Shown: in pieces, positions 30,937 through 42,074 of the stretch
Layout: each line of letters begins with the position of its first letter
Numbering within the stretch: position 1 is the first letter of the stretch
Source of the DNA: Anaerolineae bacterium
Lineage (GTDB): Bacteria; Chloroflexota; Anaerolineae; Anaerolineales; Villigracilaceae
DNA: 46,752 nucleotides
Direction: 5' to 3'
Assembly: GCA_021324435.1 (NCBI GenBank)
Contig: JAJPIZ010000043.1
Span: 1 to 46,752, forward strand
The notes under the pieces: model-generated
The model's database searches: none
What the model saw: only the letters and a program-made list of their open reading frames with translations
What the model was told of the DNA's origin: nothing
Program-made: the position numbers and the translations under genes

Positions 30937-33900
30937 AACCACGGTCCAAACCCGTACCCGCTGCTCGTCCACGCGGAAATCGCGTGAGCGCCAATTCTGA
31001 TTTGCTCTTTCAAAAAAATCCACTTCCCATGTGGATCTGTGACCTCGAGACTCTGTGTTTTCTGGATGTCAACGAGGCGGCAGTGGAGCAATACGGATAC
31101 ACGCGGGACGAATTCCTGAACATGCATGTCACGGACCTCCTGTTTGAAAAGAAGGCTCCGCGTCCGAGGGCGCATGTAAAAAGCACATCGCGGCGCCTCA
31201 AGCTCTCGGGGGAAATACCGAATCGCAAAAAAGACGGTTCCACTATTTTAGTAGAACTCACTTCGCGCTCCATCACTTTTGAAGGGCGGAAAGCCGCGCT
31301 GGTTGCCGCACAAAAAGCGAATAGACAAAAACGAGATGAGGAAAAATTCCGCAGTCTGCTCGAAGCCGCGCCGGATGCTGTGGTCGTGGTGGATGAAAAA
31401 GGCAGGATTGTCATCGTCAATTCGCAGACGGAAAAGCTCTTCGGCTATCAACGATCCGAGATTCTGGGTCGGCCCGTTGAAGTTCTGATCCCGAAACGAT
31501 TTCGCGGCAGGCATCGCAAACATCGCGCCGGTTACTTTGCAAATTTGCACTTGCGCTCCATGAGGAGCGAACTCGAACTATTTGGGTTGCGTCGTGATGG
31601 AACGGAATTCCCGGCAGAGATCAACCTCAACCCGCTCCAAACCGAAGAAGGAAAACTGGTCTCCGCCGTCATCCGCGATATCTCTGAACGCAAAAGCATT
31701 GAAGAAGCCCTCAGACAGTCGGAAGAAAAATTCTCGAAATCCTTCTCTGCCAGCCCCATCGCGGTTGCGATTGTCTCGTTCCCAGATGGAAAGTACATTG
31801 AAGTCAACGATGCCTTTGTGCGTCTGTTTGGCTATTCGCGGGAGGAGGCTATAGGCCGTACTGCAAGCGAACTCAACATATGGGTAAAAGGCTCTGACCG
31901 CCTTCGGTTGCTTAAGGCGGTGAAAAAACAGGGTCGTCTGCGCGACTATGAGGAAACGATCCGCACAAAGTCCGGGGAGTTGCGGCGTATTCAAGGTTCC
32001 GCTGAACTGGTTACGATAGCGGGCAAACCTCATCTGCTTGGCTTGGCGCAGGACATCACAGAACGCAAACAGACCGAGCAACTGCTTCGGGAAAGCGAAG
32101 ACCGCTTCCGCAATTTGTATGAAAATGCCACCATTGGGATCTACCGCACCACGCCGGACGGCGAAATTCAAATGGCCAATCCGGCCCTGGTCAAAATGCT
32201 GGGGTATGCCTCTTTTGAAGAACTTGCCCGTAAAAACCTTGAGCGGGACGGGAGCGAGGCAGGTTACCAGCGCAGTGAATACAAAGAGCGCATCGAGCGG
32301 GACGGTGAAATTCGCGGCCTGGAGGCGATGTGGCGTAAAAAAGATGGGACTCCCATTTATATCCGCGAGAGTGCGCGCGTCGTACGGGATGCGAATGGCA
32401 GGGTCTCATATTATGAAGGTACGGTGGAGGATGTTACAGATCGTAAACTGGCCGAGGCCGCGCTGGCTGAGAGTGAGACGCGCCTGCGTACCATTGTTCA
32501 ATCAGAGCCTGAGTGCGTCAAACTGGTGGATGCAAGCGGAAATCTTTTGGACATGAACCCGGCAGGCTTGCAGATGATCGAGGCGGACTCGCTGGAACAG
32601 GTAGTAGGGAAACCCCTGATTAGCCTTATAGCGCCCGACCATCGCGCCGCGTTCAAGGATTTGCATGACCGCGTCTTTGCAGGAGAATCCGGCATACTTG
32701 AGTTTGAAATGGTGGGACTCAAAGGCACGCGCCGCTGGCTTGAAACACATGCCGTGCCTTTGAAGGATTCAGAAGGCCGCATTGTTTCGCTGTTGGGCGT
32801 TACGCGCGAAATCACGGAACGAAAGATTGCCGAGAAGGAAATTTACCGCCGCAGTCAGGACCTGAGTCTGGTCAACTCCATCAATGATGCCATCAACCGC
32901 GGCGAGAGTTTGCAGTCCATCGTCCAGCTAATTGCCGACGGAACGAAAGACGCCTTCGATACGTTCGGCGCGACCTTCCTTCCGCTGAGCGCGGATGGAA
33001 AACGCCTGACTCTGCAGAATCTTGTCATCTCTTCGGAAATGGTGAACCAGATTGAAAAGATGATTGGTCACAAGGTCCCTCCGATTGAGCTCAGCATGGA
33101 AACGGACCATGTATACAGCCGCGCACTCCGCGAGCGAAAAGCGATCCTTTCCAACAGCGAATCAGAAATGGCCGGCATTATCGGTTCTTTTTTGGAGGTA
33201 GCGCCAATTCCTGAAACCATCCGCGCGAAAGTTCGGAAGGCCATTCCCCTCCTGATCAAGATGATGGATTATCGGTCTCAGGTAACCATTCCGCTCATTT
33301 CAGGAGATGAGCTCCTGGGCACACTTAGCCTCGGCAGTCGCCGGCATCTCAATGAGGATGATTTACATCGTCTGGAGAACATCGCGGGCCAATTGACCAC
33401 TGCATTGAAGCGCAAACAAACAGAGGAAGCTCTGCGCGCTTCAGAGAGCGAGATGCGCGCCCTATTTCAAGCCATCCCCGATGTGATTTTGGTGCTGGAT
33501 AAAGACGGGCGCTATGTAAAGGTGGCCCCTACCAGCGCCAGCAATTTGCTCTATCTGCCGGAACAAAACCTGATTGGCAAACGATTGCACGAAATCTTCT
33601 CGCGCCAGAAGGCCGACGAGTTCCTCGGCCACATTCATCAGGCATTGAAAACACAAAAGCCGGTGCAGTTCGAATATGCTTTACTCATCGAAGATCACAT
33701 TGCCTGGTTCTCCGGCGCGGCGGCTCCGCTCACGCAGGACACCGTTATCTGGGTGGCGCGCGATATTACGACGCAGAAGCAGGCCGAGGAACAGGTTCAA
33801 CGCCGCTTGGCCGACTTGGAAGTTTTGTACGAAGGCGGCCTCTCTCTCAGTAGTTCGCTCGAGCCGCACGTTATCGGCGAAAAAATCATCACCGTTCTTT

Positions 33901-36900
33901 CAAAGCGGCTCAACTGGCATCATGCCGCGGTGCGCGTGCGCCGCGCAGACAGCGATGAAGTGGAACTGCTCGCGTTCAGTGAGTCTGAAAACTTAATCGG
34001 TCGAGGCGACGACAACGTTCAAACCGTTGAAAGAGCCATCACTCATGTTGGCGTGGGATTATCCGGCTGGGTCATCAAGCATGGGCGAACGATCAACAGC
34101 GGCGATCTCGAGAACGATCCCCGTTATCACGAAACGTTTCCCGGAATGCGTTCCGGTTTGTATGTGCCGATCTGGAGCGGCGGACGCACGCTGGGATGTA
34201 TCAGCGTGGAAAGCAGCCAGCGCGAGGCGTTCAATGAAGATGATGAACGTTTGCTGACCACGCTGGCATCGCAGGCCGCGGCGGCTTTGGAAAATGCGCG
34301 TCTATTCCAGGACGCGGTGCGGTCCGCTGACCGACGAGCCGCTCTGCACGCCGCGGGCCGGGAGATGAGCCAGATCAGCCAGGACCTTGAACAGGTCTAT
34401 GCTTCGATCCATCGCGCCGCCACGCGTTTGATGCCAACGGAGGCCTTCATCATTACGCTGGCTGATGAAGAACGTCAGGAAATCGAGGGCGTTTACTTAT
34501 TCGACCGCGGCGGACGCAGTTCTGCAGTTCGAATCCCATTCGGGCAGGGACTTTCGAGCCGGGTGATCACAACCGGCGAATCGATTCTCGTCAACGACGA
34601 TCTGGAAAAACAGGTGGATGGAATCCATTTCGGTTCTCCGGACGCGGTGCGTTCGATTGTGGCTGTGCCCATGCGTGTCGGTGGAAAAATGATCGGCGCG
34701 ATCTCTGCGCAAAGTTATCAGCCCGGAGTTTATACCGAAGAGGATCAACTCCTGCTCGAATTGCTCGCCGCGCAAGCCGCCACCGCCATTCAGAACGCGC
34801 GCTTGTACCAGGAGGCCTTGCGCGCCGCAGAGCGCCGATCTGTGCTGTATCAGGTCAGTCAGGATATTGCCAAGTTAAACCAGGATTCCGAACAATTGTA
34901 TGATGCGATCTATAAAGCCGCTCAGCAATTGATGCCGACCGACATGTTCACGATTGCGCTGGTGAATGAAGCCAAGAATCAAATTGATGGCGTGTGCGGA
35001 ATTGACCGGGGTGTGCATTATCCCGTGAAAAGTTTCCCGCTCGGCGCGGGGATCGCCGGCCGCGTAATCGAGACGAAGGAGACGCTCCTGCTCGACGATT
35101 ATGACGAGCAAAGCGACATCGAGCGCATTCGATTCTCAAAAGAGGGCGGCACGCGCTCCGTTTTGGCGGTCCCGTTGCGCTCTGGCGAAAAAGTGATCGG
35201 CGCGATGTCTGTGCAGAATTACCAGCCCCGGCAATATACAAAAGAAGATAGCGCCATCCTCGAGATGCTCGGCGCGCAGGCGGCGGTCGCCATTCAGAAT
35301 GCGGATTTGTTTGATCAAATCCGCCGGCGCGTCAACGAGCTGGAAGCGCTGACCAACGTGGGCGGCGCGCTGACCTCCACGCTTGATCTGCGTTCTTTGC
35401 TCGAGGATATTCTCAAAGCCGCGCAGAAAGCCATCCCCGCCGCGGAGAAGGGCGCGATCCTTCTGCGTGAACTGGATGGACATGGACATTTGCACATCCG
35501 CGCGCAAATTGGCTATCAGGACAAGCGTTTGATGGAACTTCCCTTTGATGACAACAAGGGCTATTCGGGCCGCGCCTATCATGAGAAGCGCCCGATGTTG
35601 GTCGCTGATTCTATTGCTGAATATGAAATTCCCTTCGACGAACAGCTGGAGGAAGTGAATAGAGTACAAAGCGCCATCGCGGCCCCGCTCATCGTCAAGG
35701 ATGAAGCGATAGGCGTGATCTCGTTGGACAATGTATCGCGCAGATCCGCCTTCAGCGAAAACGATCTGCGGCTGTTGACGGTCTTTGCTTCCTCCGCCGC
35801 GGCGGCCATCGAAAAAGCGCGTCTGTTCGACGAGACGCGCCGGCGCGCGCAGGAATTTGAAACTTTGTACGACACGACGCGCGACATCACGCTTCATCAA
35901 CAAGATCTGCCGACGCTGTTGCAGACATTGGTGGAACGCGCTGTCCGCCTGCTGGGAGCCTATGGCGGCGGAATGTATCTATATGATCCTGCGCGGAACG
36001 ATCTGGAACTGGCTTATGTTGCTCACGACCCGAAGGGCCGCGGTCAGCGTGTAAAACTTGGCGAGGGAGGATCCGGCCGCGTGGCGCAGACTCAAAAGCC
36101 GTTGATCATCGAAGATTATCAGACCTGGGAAGGCCGCCAGCCTGCAACTGAAGGGCTTCCTTTTCGAGCAGTGCTCCAGGTGCCCATGCTGTATAGCGGC
36201 GAGCTGGTCGGCGTGCTGGATGTTTTTGAGTATGGGGATTCTGAACGAAAATTCAACGAAGATGATGTGCGGTTGCTCTCGGTCTTCGCGGCGCACGCCG
36301 CCGGCGCGATCCACAACGCGCGCCTATTTGAAGAAACTCGCGCGCGCGCCGATCAATTTGCCGCGCTCTACGAGGTGACGCGTTCGGTCGCTTCCAAACG
36401 CGACCTGGATGAATTGCTGAACAATATTGTTCGACGGGCCTCTGAACTGCTCCACACGGGGGGAGGCGGCATCTATCTGTACAATGCGGAACGCAAAGAC
36501 CTTGAATTAATCACCAATGTTGGCCTTAAAGCGCCTCCCGATGTGAAGCTGAACCTGGGAGAGGGCATGGCTGGCCGGGTAGCTCAAACGCGCGAATCCA
36601 TGATCATAGATGATTACCAGGCATGGGAAGGGCGCTCTGCAAAATATCAAGGCGTACCCATCCGTGCGGTGCTGGAAGTACCCATGCTTCACGGCGGAGA
36701 ATTGATCGGCGTGTTGACCGTGGAGGAACATGGGGATTCAGAACGAAAATTCACCGAGGTTGATGAACGCACCCTCTCGCTGTTTGCCGCACACGCCGCC
36801 AGCGCGGTCTACAATGCGCGCCTGTTCGAGCAGGTCAGCTTGCGCGCTGCGGAATTCGAGGCGCTGTATCAGACCGCCTCGGACGTGTCCTCACAAACCG

Positions 36901-39476
36901 ATCTGTACATTCTTCTGAATACCATCATGGAACGCGCTCGCGTTCTATCCGCCGCCACCGGCGCGGCCATCTCCCTGTATGACTCTGAACGCGGCGATCT
37001 CGAACTCGTGTCCGCGCTCGACCCCGACCTGCCGTTGGGAACCCGGATTCGCATGGAAGAAGGATTGATCGGCCGCGTTGCGCAAACCAGACAGCCCGTC
37101 ATCATCAACGATTATCCCAACTGGGAAGAACGTTCAGACCGCTTCGAGGATTTCGAGTACGCTTCCGTAGTTGGAATTCCCATGGTTTACAGTGGTGAAC
37201 TGGTGGGTGTATTGAGCGTGTATAACCGGCTCGGTAAAGAGAATCACCATGCAGATCACGCATTCAACGAGCGGGAAATTAACTTATTGACCTTATTCGC
37301 CAATAGCGCGGCGGGAGCGGTTTACAGCGCGCGCCTGATGGATCAGACACGCCGCCGACTGGCGGAATTGAGCGTTCTCTCGGATGTCTCTTCGGCCTTG
37401 CGCATCGCCTCCACGCGGGCTGAAATGATACCCATCGTCCTCAGCCAACTGCGGCGGATTTTGAATGCAGATGGAGCCATGTTCGTTACGTTCAAGGCCG
37501 AAGGTCCGGACCTGATCGTTGAAATGGGTCAGGGCAGTCTTGAGAACCGAACCGGTCAGGTCATCCCTGCAGGTCAGGGACTATCCGCGCAAGTCATGGC
37601 TTCGCGCCAAATCTACGTGACCTCCGATCTGCATGCGGAGGCGAACGTCTTCATGCCTCAACTGCTCGAAAATGTCCGATGCGCGGCGGTTGTGCCTCTC
37701 GTGACCCAAGAGAAGTCCATTGGGGTATTGTGGGTCACGCGTGATGAAAGGGAAGATTATCCGCCTCCTCCTTTCTTTGATAGTGAGATTCGTCTGCTGG
37801 TGGCAGTAGCCGACATTGTTGCCAATGCCATTCAGCGCGTCTCTTTGCATGAGAAGACCATGCATTATGCCGAACAATTGGTGACGATCAACGCCACGGG
37901 ACAAGCGCTCTCGGAAACCCTCGACCTGCATGCGATTTATGAAAAGGTTTCCCGTTCGGCCCTTGACCTTTTGCCGGGCACCGCCAACGTTTATATTTCC
38001 ATCTTCGATTGGCAGACCCGGACCATCGTGCCCGGCTATGCACTGCGCGGCGGAGAAACGGCAGACGTTTCCAAATTAACCGCTGTCAGTGTGGACGAGA
38101 CCAAAGAATGGAATCAGGCTCAGGTCGTTTTGAACGGCCAGCCGCTGATCATCTCCGAAGTGGATGAAGCGCGCGCCGGATTCCGATCCATGGACGGATG
38201 GGGCACAGGCGACAAAGTCCCGCGCTCTGCGCTGTATGTTCCGCTGAAAGCCGAGGGGCGCGTGATCGGCGTTATGCAATTGCAAAGCCTTGAAAAGAAT
38301 CGATACAGTCAGAGCGATGCCGAATTGCTTGAACTGGTGGCAAACACAGCCGGGATTGCGATTCAGAACACGCGGCTCTTCTCTCAACTTCGCCGCCGGG
38401 TGGATCAACTCTCCGCGCTTCACACAGTGGATACAGCCATCGGCTCCACCACCGACCTGCGCGTGAGTCTGCAGGCTGTGCTGGAGGGCGTCACCCGTCA
38501 ATTGGATGTGGACGCGGCCGCGGTGCTCTTGTTGAATCCCGCCACGTTGTTCCTGCAATACATCGCCGGTAATGGTTTCTATACTTCGGAGATCACGCGC
38601 ACCACGCTGGCGATTGGCAGGGGGCGCGCGGGCAAAGCCGCGCTGGAAAGACGGATCATCCGCATTCCCGATATGGCCTCGGCGGATGTGAGTTTTGCGC
38701 AATCGAACCTTGTGCGGGCCGAGAGATTCGTCGGATATATCGCCGTGCCGCTTGTGGCCAAAGGCGAGGTCAAAGGCGTGTTGGAACTCTTCCATCGCTC
38801 GCCCCTCGATCTGGACGCGGAACGCACCTCCTATCTTGAAATGCTGGCCGGGCAGGCCGCGTTGGCCATAGACAATGCTCTGCTCTTCGAGAGCCTCGAA
38901 AAAACCAACATCGAATTGACAATGGCGTATGACGCCACCATCGCAGGCTGGTCTCAGGCGCTGGAATTACGCGATCAGGAAACGCAGGGACATTCCGCCC
39001 GCATGCTTGACATGACCGTCCGCCTCGCCTCCATGATGGGAATCCCGGACAAGGAGTTGCAGGATGTCCGCCGCGGCGTGCTCCTGCACGACATTGGCAA
39101 GATGGGCATCCCCGATTCCATCCTGCACAAAGGCGGCTCGCTCACCGAGGAAGAGTGGATCATCATGCGCAGGCATCCCCAATTTGCCTACGACATGCTC
39201 TCGCCGATTGCCTATCTGCGCGGCGCGCTCGATATTCCCTACTGCCATCACGAAAAATGGGACGGCTCCGGCTACCCGCGCGCCTTGAAAGGCGAGACCA
39301 TTCCGCTGACGGCGCGTATCTTCGCAGTAGTGGATGTCTATGACGCGCTCACCTCCGACCGGCCATATCGAAAGGCGTGGTCGAAGGAAAAAACCATCGA
39401 GTATATTCGCTCCGAAACGGGCAAGCACTTCGACCCGCGTGTGGTGGAAGTCTTCCTCGAGTTGATCAAAACATAA
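30933..39476 (+). CDS. Giant multi-PAS/multi-GAF HD-GYP signalling protein
   Basis: A 2847-residue soluble protein with no membrane helix. By eye there are five PAS domains at ~20-640, a GAF-like domain at ~643-840, a sixth PAS at ~840-960 and ten GAF domains in tandem at ~962-2660, each ~165-175 residues and joined by an [10 protein letters not shown]-like helix. The C-terminal HD-GYP domain has [20 protein letters not shown], the second metal site [15 protein letters not shown] and [12 protein letters not shown], all intact. It should hydrolyse cyclic di-GMP to pGpG or GMP under control of many ligand-binding inputs. GAF3/GAF4 and GAF6/GAF7 are close internal copies. The ATG at 30933 is preferred over the upstream TTG at 30891, and a short leader ORF may be coupled to it. 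Confidence 0.92.
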   Translation: MKPRSKPVPAARPRGNRVSANSDLLFQKNPLPMWICDLETLCFLDVNEAAVEQYGYTRDEFLNMHVTDLLFEKKAPRPRAHVKSTSRRLKLSGEIPNRKKDGSTILVELTSRSITFEGRKAALVAAQKANRQKRDEEKFRSLLEAAPDAVVVVDEKGRIVIVNSQTEKLFGYQRSEILGRPVEVLIPKRFRGRHRKHRAGYFANLHLRSMRSELELFGLRRDGTEFPAEINLNPLQTEEGKLVSAVIRDISERKSIEEALRQSEEKFSKSFSASPIAVAIVSFPDGKYIEVNDAFVRLFGYSREEAIGRTASELNIWVKGSDRLRLLKAVKKQGRLRDYEETIRTKSGELRRIQGSAELVTIAGKPHLLGLAQDITERKQTEQLLRESEDRFRNLYENATIGIYRTTPDGEIQMANPALVKMLGYASFEELARKNLERDGSEAGYQRSEYKERIERDGEIRGLEAMWRKKDGTPIYIRESARVVRDANGRVSYYEGTVEDVTDRKLAEAALAESETRLRTIVQSEPECVKLVDASGNLLDMNPAGLQMIEADSLEQVVGKPLISLIAPDHRAAFKDLHDRVFAGESGILEFEMVGLKGTRRWLETHAVPLKDSEGRIVSLLGVTREITERKIAEKEIYRRSQDLSLVNSINDAINRGESLQSIVQLIADGTKDAFDTFGATFLPLSADGKRLTLQNLVISSEMVNQIEKMIGHKVPPIELSMETDHVYSRALRERKAILSNSESEMAGIIGSFLEVAPIPETIRAKVRKAIPLLIKMMDYRSQVTIPLISGDELLGTLSLGSRRHLNEDDLHRLENIAGQLTTALKRKQTEEALRASESEMRALFQAIPDVILVLDKDGRYVKVAPTSASNLLYLPEQNLIGKRLHEIFSRQKADEFLGHIHQALKTQKPVQFEYALLIEDHIAWFSGAAAPLTQDTVIWVARDITTQKQAEEQVQRRLADLEVLYEGGLSLSSSLEPHVIGEKIITVLSKRLNWHHAAVRVRRADSDEVELLAFSESENLIGRGDDNVQTVERAITHVGVGLSGWVIKHGRTINSGDLENDPRYHETFPGMRSGLYVPIWSGGRTLGCISVESSQREAFNEDDERLLTTLASQAAAALENARLFQDAVRSADRRAALHAAGREMSQISQDLEQVYASIHRAATRLMPTEAFIITLADEERQEIEGVYLFDRGGRSSAVRIPFGQGLSSRVITTGESILVNDDLEKQVDGIHFGSPDAVRSIVAVPMRVGGKMIGAISAQSYQPGVYTEEDQLLLELLAAQAATAIQNARLYQEALRAAERRSVLYQVSQDIAKLNQDSEQLYDAIYKAAQQLMPTDMFTIALVNEAKNQIDGVCGIDRGVHYPVKSFPLGAGIAGRVIETKETLLLDDYDEQSDIERIRFSKEGGTRSVLAVPLRSGEKVIGAMSVQNYQPRQYTKEDSAILEMLGAQAAVAIQNADLFDQIRRRVNELEALTNVGGALTSTLDLRSLLEDILKAAQKAIPAAEKGAILLRELDGHGHLHIRAQIGYQDKRLMELPFDDNKGYSGRAYHEKRPMLVADSIAEYEIPFDEQLEEVNRVQSAIAAPLIVKDEAIGVISLDNVSRRSAFSENDLRLLTVFASSAAAAIEKARLFDETRRRAQEFETLYDTTRDITLHQQDLPTLLQTLVERAVRLLGAYGGGMYLYDPARNDLELAYVAHDPKGRGQRVKLGEGGSGRVAQTQKPLIIEDYQTWEGRQPATEGLPFRAVLQVPMLYSGELVGVLDVFEYGDSERKFNEDDVRLLSVFAAHAAGAIHNARLFEETRARADQFAALYEVTRSVASKRDLDELLNNIVRRASELLHTGGGGIYLYNAERKDLELITNVGLKAPPDVKLNLGEGMAGRVAQTRESMIIDDYQAWEGRSAKYQGVPIRAVLEVPMLHGGELIGVLTVEEHGDSERKFTEVDERTLSLFAAHAASAVYNARLFEQVSLRAAEFEALYQTASDVSSQTDLYILLNTIMERARVLSAATGAAISLYDSERGDLELVSALDPDLPLGTRIRMEEGLIGRVAQTRQPVIINDYPNWEERSDRFEDFEYASVVGIPMVYSGELVGVLSVYNRLGKENHHADHAFNEREINLLTLFANSAAGAVYSARLMDQTRRRLAELSVLSDVSSALRIASTRAEMIPIVLSQLRRILNADGAMFVTFKAEGPDLIVEMGQGSLENRTGQVIPAGQGLSAQVMASRQIYVTSDLHAEANVFMPQLLENVRCAAVVPLVTQEKSIGVLWVTRDEREDYPPPPFFDSEIRLLVAVADIVANAIQRVSLHEKTMHYAEQLVTINATGQALSETLDLHAIYEKVSRSALDLLPGTANVYISIFDWQTRTIVPGYALRGGETADVSKLTAVSVDETKEWNQAQVVLNGQPLIISEVDEARAGFRSMDGWGTGDKVPRSALYVPLKAEGRVIGVMQLQSLEKNRYSQSDAELLELVANTAGIAIQNTRLFSQLRRRVDQLSALHTVDTAIGSTTDLRVSLQAVLEGVTRQLDVDAAAVLLLNPATLFLQYIAGNGFYTSEITRTTLAIGRGRAGKAALERRIIRIPDMASADVSFAQSNLVRAERFVGYIAVPLVAKGEVKGVLELFHRSPLDLDAERTSYLEMLAGQAALAIDNALLFESLEKTNIELTMAYDATIAGWSQALELRDQETQGHSARMLDMTVRLASMMGIPDKELQDVRRGVLLHDIGKMGIPDSILHKGGSLTEEEWIIMRRHPQFAYDMLSPIAYLRGALDIPYCHHEKWDGSGYPRALKGETIPLTARIFAVVDVYDALTSDRPYRKAWSKEKTIEYIRSETGKHFDPRVVEVFLELIKT

Positions 39477-39486
39477 CCCGGCGTGG

Positions 39487-39492
39487 TACACT
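39487..39492 (+). promoter_or_regulatory. Probable -10 box of the mevalonate decarboxylase gene
   Basis: TACACT ends 6 nt before the ATG at 39499. TTGATC lies 19 bp upstream as a weak -35, inside the end of the sensor gene. The layout is leaderless. Confidence 0.4.
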
Positions 39493-39498
39493 GACCGT

Positions 39499-40476
39499 AT
39501 GGAGCCTGTGACCGCGCTCGCGCATCCGAACATTGCCTTCATCAAATATTGGGGCAACCGCGATGACGAACTGCGTCTGCCGTCCAACGGCTCGCTGTCC
39601 ATGAATCTGGATGGACTGTTCACGCGCACGACGGTCAGTTTTCAACCTTCCCTGCCGCTCGATGAATTGATCATCAATGGACATGAGATCACCGGCCCGG
39701 CGCTGGAACGCGTCTCGTTCATGCTGGACCTCGTGCGGGGCGCGGCCAAAATGAATCAGCGCGCCGAGGTCATCAGCGAGAACAACTTCCCCGCGGGCGC
39801 GGGGATCGCCTCGTCTGCGTCGGCGTTCGCGGCGCTGGCTTTGGCGGCGACCAGGGCCGCGGGTCTGGATTGGAGCGAGCGCGAGCTCTCGCGTCTGGCG
39901 CGGCGCGGATCGGGGTCCGCCTGTCGTTCCATCCCCGGCGGATTCGTCGAATGGCAGGCGGGAACGAGCGATGAAGATTCGTTTGCCTTTTCGATTGCGC
40001 CCGCCGATCATTGGGCGCTGGCGGATTGCATTGCCATTGTCAGCGCCGCGCACAAGAAGACCGGTTCGACCGAAGGCCACGCGATTGCAGAGACAAGTCC
40101 GTTGCAGGCCGCGCGCGTAGCCGATGCGCCGCGCCGACTCGACCTGTGCCGCGCCGCGATCCTCAACCGCGATTTTGATTCTCTGGCATCCATCGTCGAA
40201 TTGGATTCAGACATGATGCACGCGGTGATGATGACCTCCTCGCCTGCTTTGCACTATTGGCAATCGGCTTCCATCGCGGTGATGGAATCCGTTCGTTCCT
40301 GGAGGCGGGATGGCACACCGGCTTGTTACACCGTTGATGCCGGAGCGAATGTGCATGTGTTGTGCCCCGAAAACGACGCGCAGGAGATCGCTTCGCGCTT
40401 GCGCGAGATAGATGGGGTCAAAGATGTTCTTACCGCGCGCGTCGGCGGGCCTGCGGAGATTGTCGAGAATTCTTAG
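39499..40476 (+). CDS. Mevalonate (di)phosphate decarboxylase family enzyme
   Basis: A 325-residue GHMP-fold enzyme of isoprenoid synthesis. NIAFIKYWGN at 11-20, LPSNGSLSMNLD, GAGIASSASAFAALA near 97-111, GSGSACRSIPGGFVEW and the catalytic Asp in YTVDAGANVHVL match diphosphomevalonate decarboxylase. In the canonical enzyme the first motif is IKYWGK; here the last Lys is Asn20. That Lys contacts the diphosphate, so the substrate might be mevalonate 5-phosphate, as in the alternative mevalonate pathway reported for the chloroflexote Roseiflexus. Other mevalonate genes are not nearby. It starts 22 nt after the sensor gene. Confidence 0.87.
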   Translation: MEPVTALAHPNIAFIKYWGNRDDELRLPSNGSLSMNLDGLFTRTTVSFQPSLPLDELIINGHEITGPALERVSFMLDLVRGAAKMNQRAEVISENNFPAGAGIASSASAFAALALAATRAAGLDWSERELSRLARRGSGSACRSIPGGFVEWQAGTSDEDSFAFSIAPADHWALADCIAIVSAAHKKTGSTEGHAIAETSPLQAARVADAPRRLDLCRAAILNRDFDSLASIVELDSDMMHAVMMTSSPALHYWQSASIAVMESVRSWRRDGTPACYTVDAGANVHVLCPENDAQEIASRLREIDGVKDVLTARVGGPAEIVENS

Positions 40477-40481
40477 TGCGT

Positions 40482-40564
40482 GTCATTCTGAGCGAACCGC
40501 TTTGTGGCGAGCGAAGAATCTCGCTACGAAACGGTGGAGACCCTTCGCTACGCTCAGGGTGACA
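40482..40564. repeat. Dispersed palindromic repeat, GTCATTCTGAGC family (copy 3)
   Basis: GTCATTCTGAGC at the left and GCTCAGGGTGACA at the right form the outer arms; GCGAAGAATCTCGC lies inside. It is the most regular copy in the window. Confidence 0.65.
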
Positions 40565-40611
40565 TGCTTTTTGTTAACTGTCCTCTTCATCTCCCGCTAA
40601 TTTAAACAAGA

Positions 40612-40617
40612 TATAAT
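40612..40617 (+). promoter_or_regulatory. Probable -10 box of the site-2 protease operon
   Basis: TATAAT 17 nt before the ATG at 40635, giving a leader of about 10 nt with GAG as the only ribosome-binding sequence. It would drive the protease and HEAT genes. Confidence 0.5.
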
Positions 40618-40634
40618 CTGTCCACGAGTTAAAA

Positions 40635-42074
40635 ATGAATACTTCCCTGCTTTCCGGTTTGATCTTTATTGTGGTGTTCGCGGGCGTGGTCTTTATCCAC
40701 GAGTTCGGGCACTTTATCGTTGCGCGGCTTCTCAAAGTGGAAGTCGAGGAATTCGGATTCGGTTTTCCGCCGCGCGCGTTGACCTTCTGGCGCGAAAAGG
40801 GACATCTCTTTTTGCGAAGCGGCAAACGCGTCGAAATCCCGCGCCAGTTCAACATGCCATTCGAATGGTCGCGCCTGCTCGACCGCGAGCTGGCATTCAC
40901 TGCCGACCCAATGGAAGACAAACTTGTTCTGCGCTCCATCGAAATGACCGAGTACGATGAAAAGAAACGAAGCGCTGCTAACCCGATCAAGTCTGATCAC
41001 GTTCTCGTGGATCAGACCGGCAACGTCGTCCAGCCGCAAAAGGATTCGGAACGCGTGGCGGTCAAAGTTGTCATCGGCGATCAGAAACAATCCGGCTCAG
41101 AAAAGTTTACAGACTTCATCCGCGAAGCGCATCCCGGCACGGCCTTCACGTTGAACTGGCTTCCGATTGGCGGCTTTGTCCGCCCGATGGGCGAAAATGA
41201 TCCGGGCATTCCCGGCGGCTTGGCCGCCTCCAGCCCGTGGACGCGGCTCTCGGTCTTGTTTGCCGGGCCGGTGATGAATCTTTTGCTGGGCATGATCGTG
41301 TTCAGCGTGCTCTTTTATCAAATGGGTGTGCCCGATTACAACCAGGTTCAGATCAACGACGTGATGGCCGGTTCTCCCGCGCAGATGGCGGGCATTCAGG
41401 TCAATGACGTGATTCTCACCGCGAACGGCGCGGCCATCACGGACCCGGCTCAATTGCATGACATCATTTACGCCAACCTCGACAAGCCGATTGTGTTCAC
41501 GGTGCGCCGCGGCGCAGAAACCGTTGAACTTACGGCCACGCCTTCCAGCACGCGGCCAAAAAATCAGGGCGCGCTGGGAATTTCCATGGGGCCTGCACTG
41601 GTGCGTTCGGGTTCGATCACAGAATCGCTGAAATATGGAACGCTGGCTGTCTATGCACAGACGCGCGGCCTGATCCTGCTTCCCGCGCAAATGTTGCGCG
41701 GCCAGACCAGCCCCGAGGAGGGCCGCGTCATCAGCCTCAAAGGAATCTACGACATCTTTGGTCAGGCCGTCAGCCGCGATGTACAGAGCCGCGAGCCGGT
41801 GTCATCCTCATCTCCACCGCAAACGCCGACCTTCTTCACGCTTCAATTGATCGGCGCGTTGACCATCAGCCTTGGCGTGCTCAATCTGTTTCCCTTCCCG
41901 GCCCTCGACGGCGGTCGCATCATCTTCGCGCTTCCCGAAATCATCTTTCGCCGCCGCGTGCCGCCTCAATTTGAAAACATTGTCCACGCCGTGGGCATGG
42001 CAGTATTGCTCATCTTCATGATCTACGTCAACGTGATGGACTTCGTCAACCCGGCTGTGGTAAATTTGCCCTGA
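40635..42074 (+). CDS. M50 family site-2 intramembrane metalloprotease (RseP-like)
   Basis: A 479-residue zinc protease that cuts membrane-embedded substrates such as anti-sigma factors or signal-peptide remnants. The first helix carries HEFGH at ~22-26, which gives two zinc ligands and the catalytic Glu. The third ligand is in LFPFPALDGGRIIFAL near 418-433. A PDZ domain at ~235-315 (AGSPAQMAGIQVNDVILTANG) lies between them. Between the first helix and the PDZ there is an insertion of ~110 residues not seen in E. coli RseP (450 residues). The substrate cannot be told. The stop overlaps the next start as TGATG, sharing one base, so the HEAT protein is translated with it. Confidence 0.9.
   Translation: MNTSLLSGLIFIVVFAGVVFIHEFGHFIVARLLKVEVEEFGFGFPPRALTFWREKGHLFLRSGKRVEIPRQFNMPFEWSRLLDRELAFTADPMEDKLVLRSIEMTEYDEKKRSAANPIKSDHVLVDQTGNVVQPQKDSERVAVKVVIGDQKQSGSEKFTDFIREAHPGTAFTLNWLPIGGFVRPMGENDPGIPGGLAASSPWTRLSVLFAGPVMNLLLGMIVFSVLFYQMGVPDYNQVQINDVMAGSPAQMAGIQVNDVILTANGAAITDPAQLHDIIYANLDKPIVFTVRRGAETVELTATPSSTRPKNQGALGISMGPALVRSGSITESLKYGTLAVYAQTRGLILLPAQMLRGQTSPEEGRVISLKGIYDIFGQAVSRDVQSREPVSSSSPPQTPTFFTLQLIGALTISLGVLNLFPFPALDGGRIIFALPEIIFRRRVPPQFENIVHAVGMAVLLIFMIYVNVMDFVNPAVVNLP

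Noticed and set aside
35136-35903. Open frame of 255 codons on the minus strand inside the giant sensor
   Set aside because: Antisense to well-conserved GAF domains, with no ribosome site and a composition typical of a shadow frame.
30933-39476. Possibility that the giant frame is two or more genes merged
   Set aside because: The frame is uninterrupted, domain spacing is regular throughout, and I see no internal promoter plus ribosome site.
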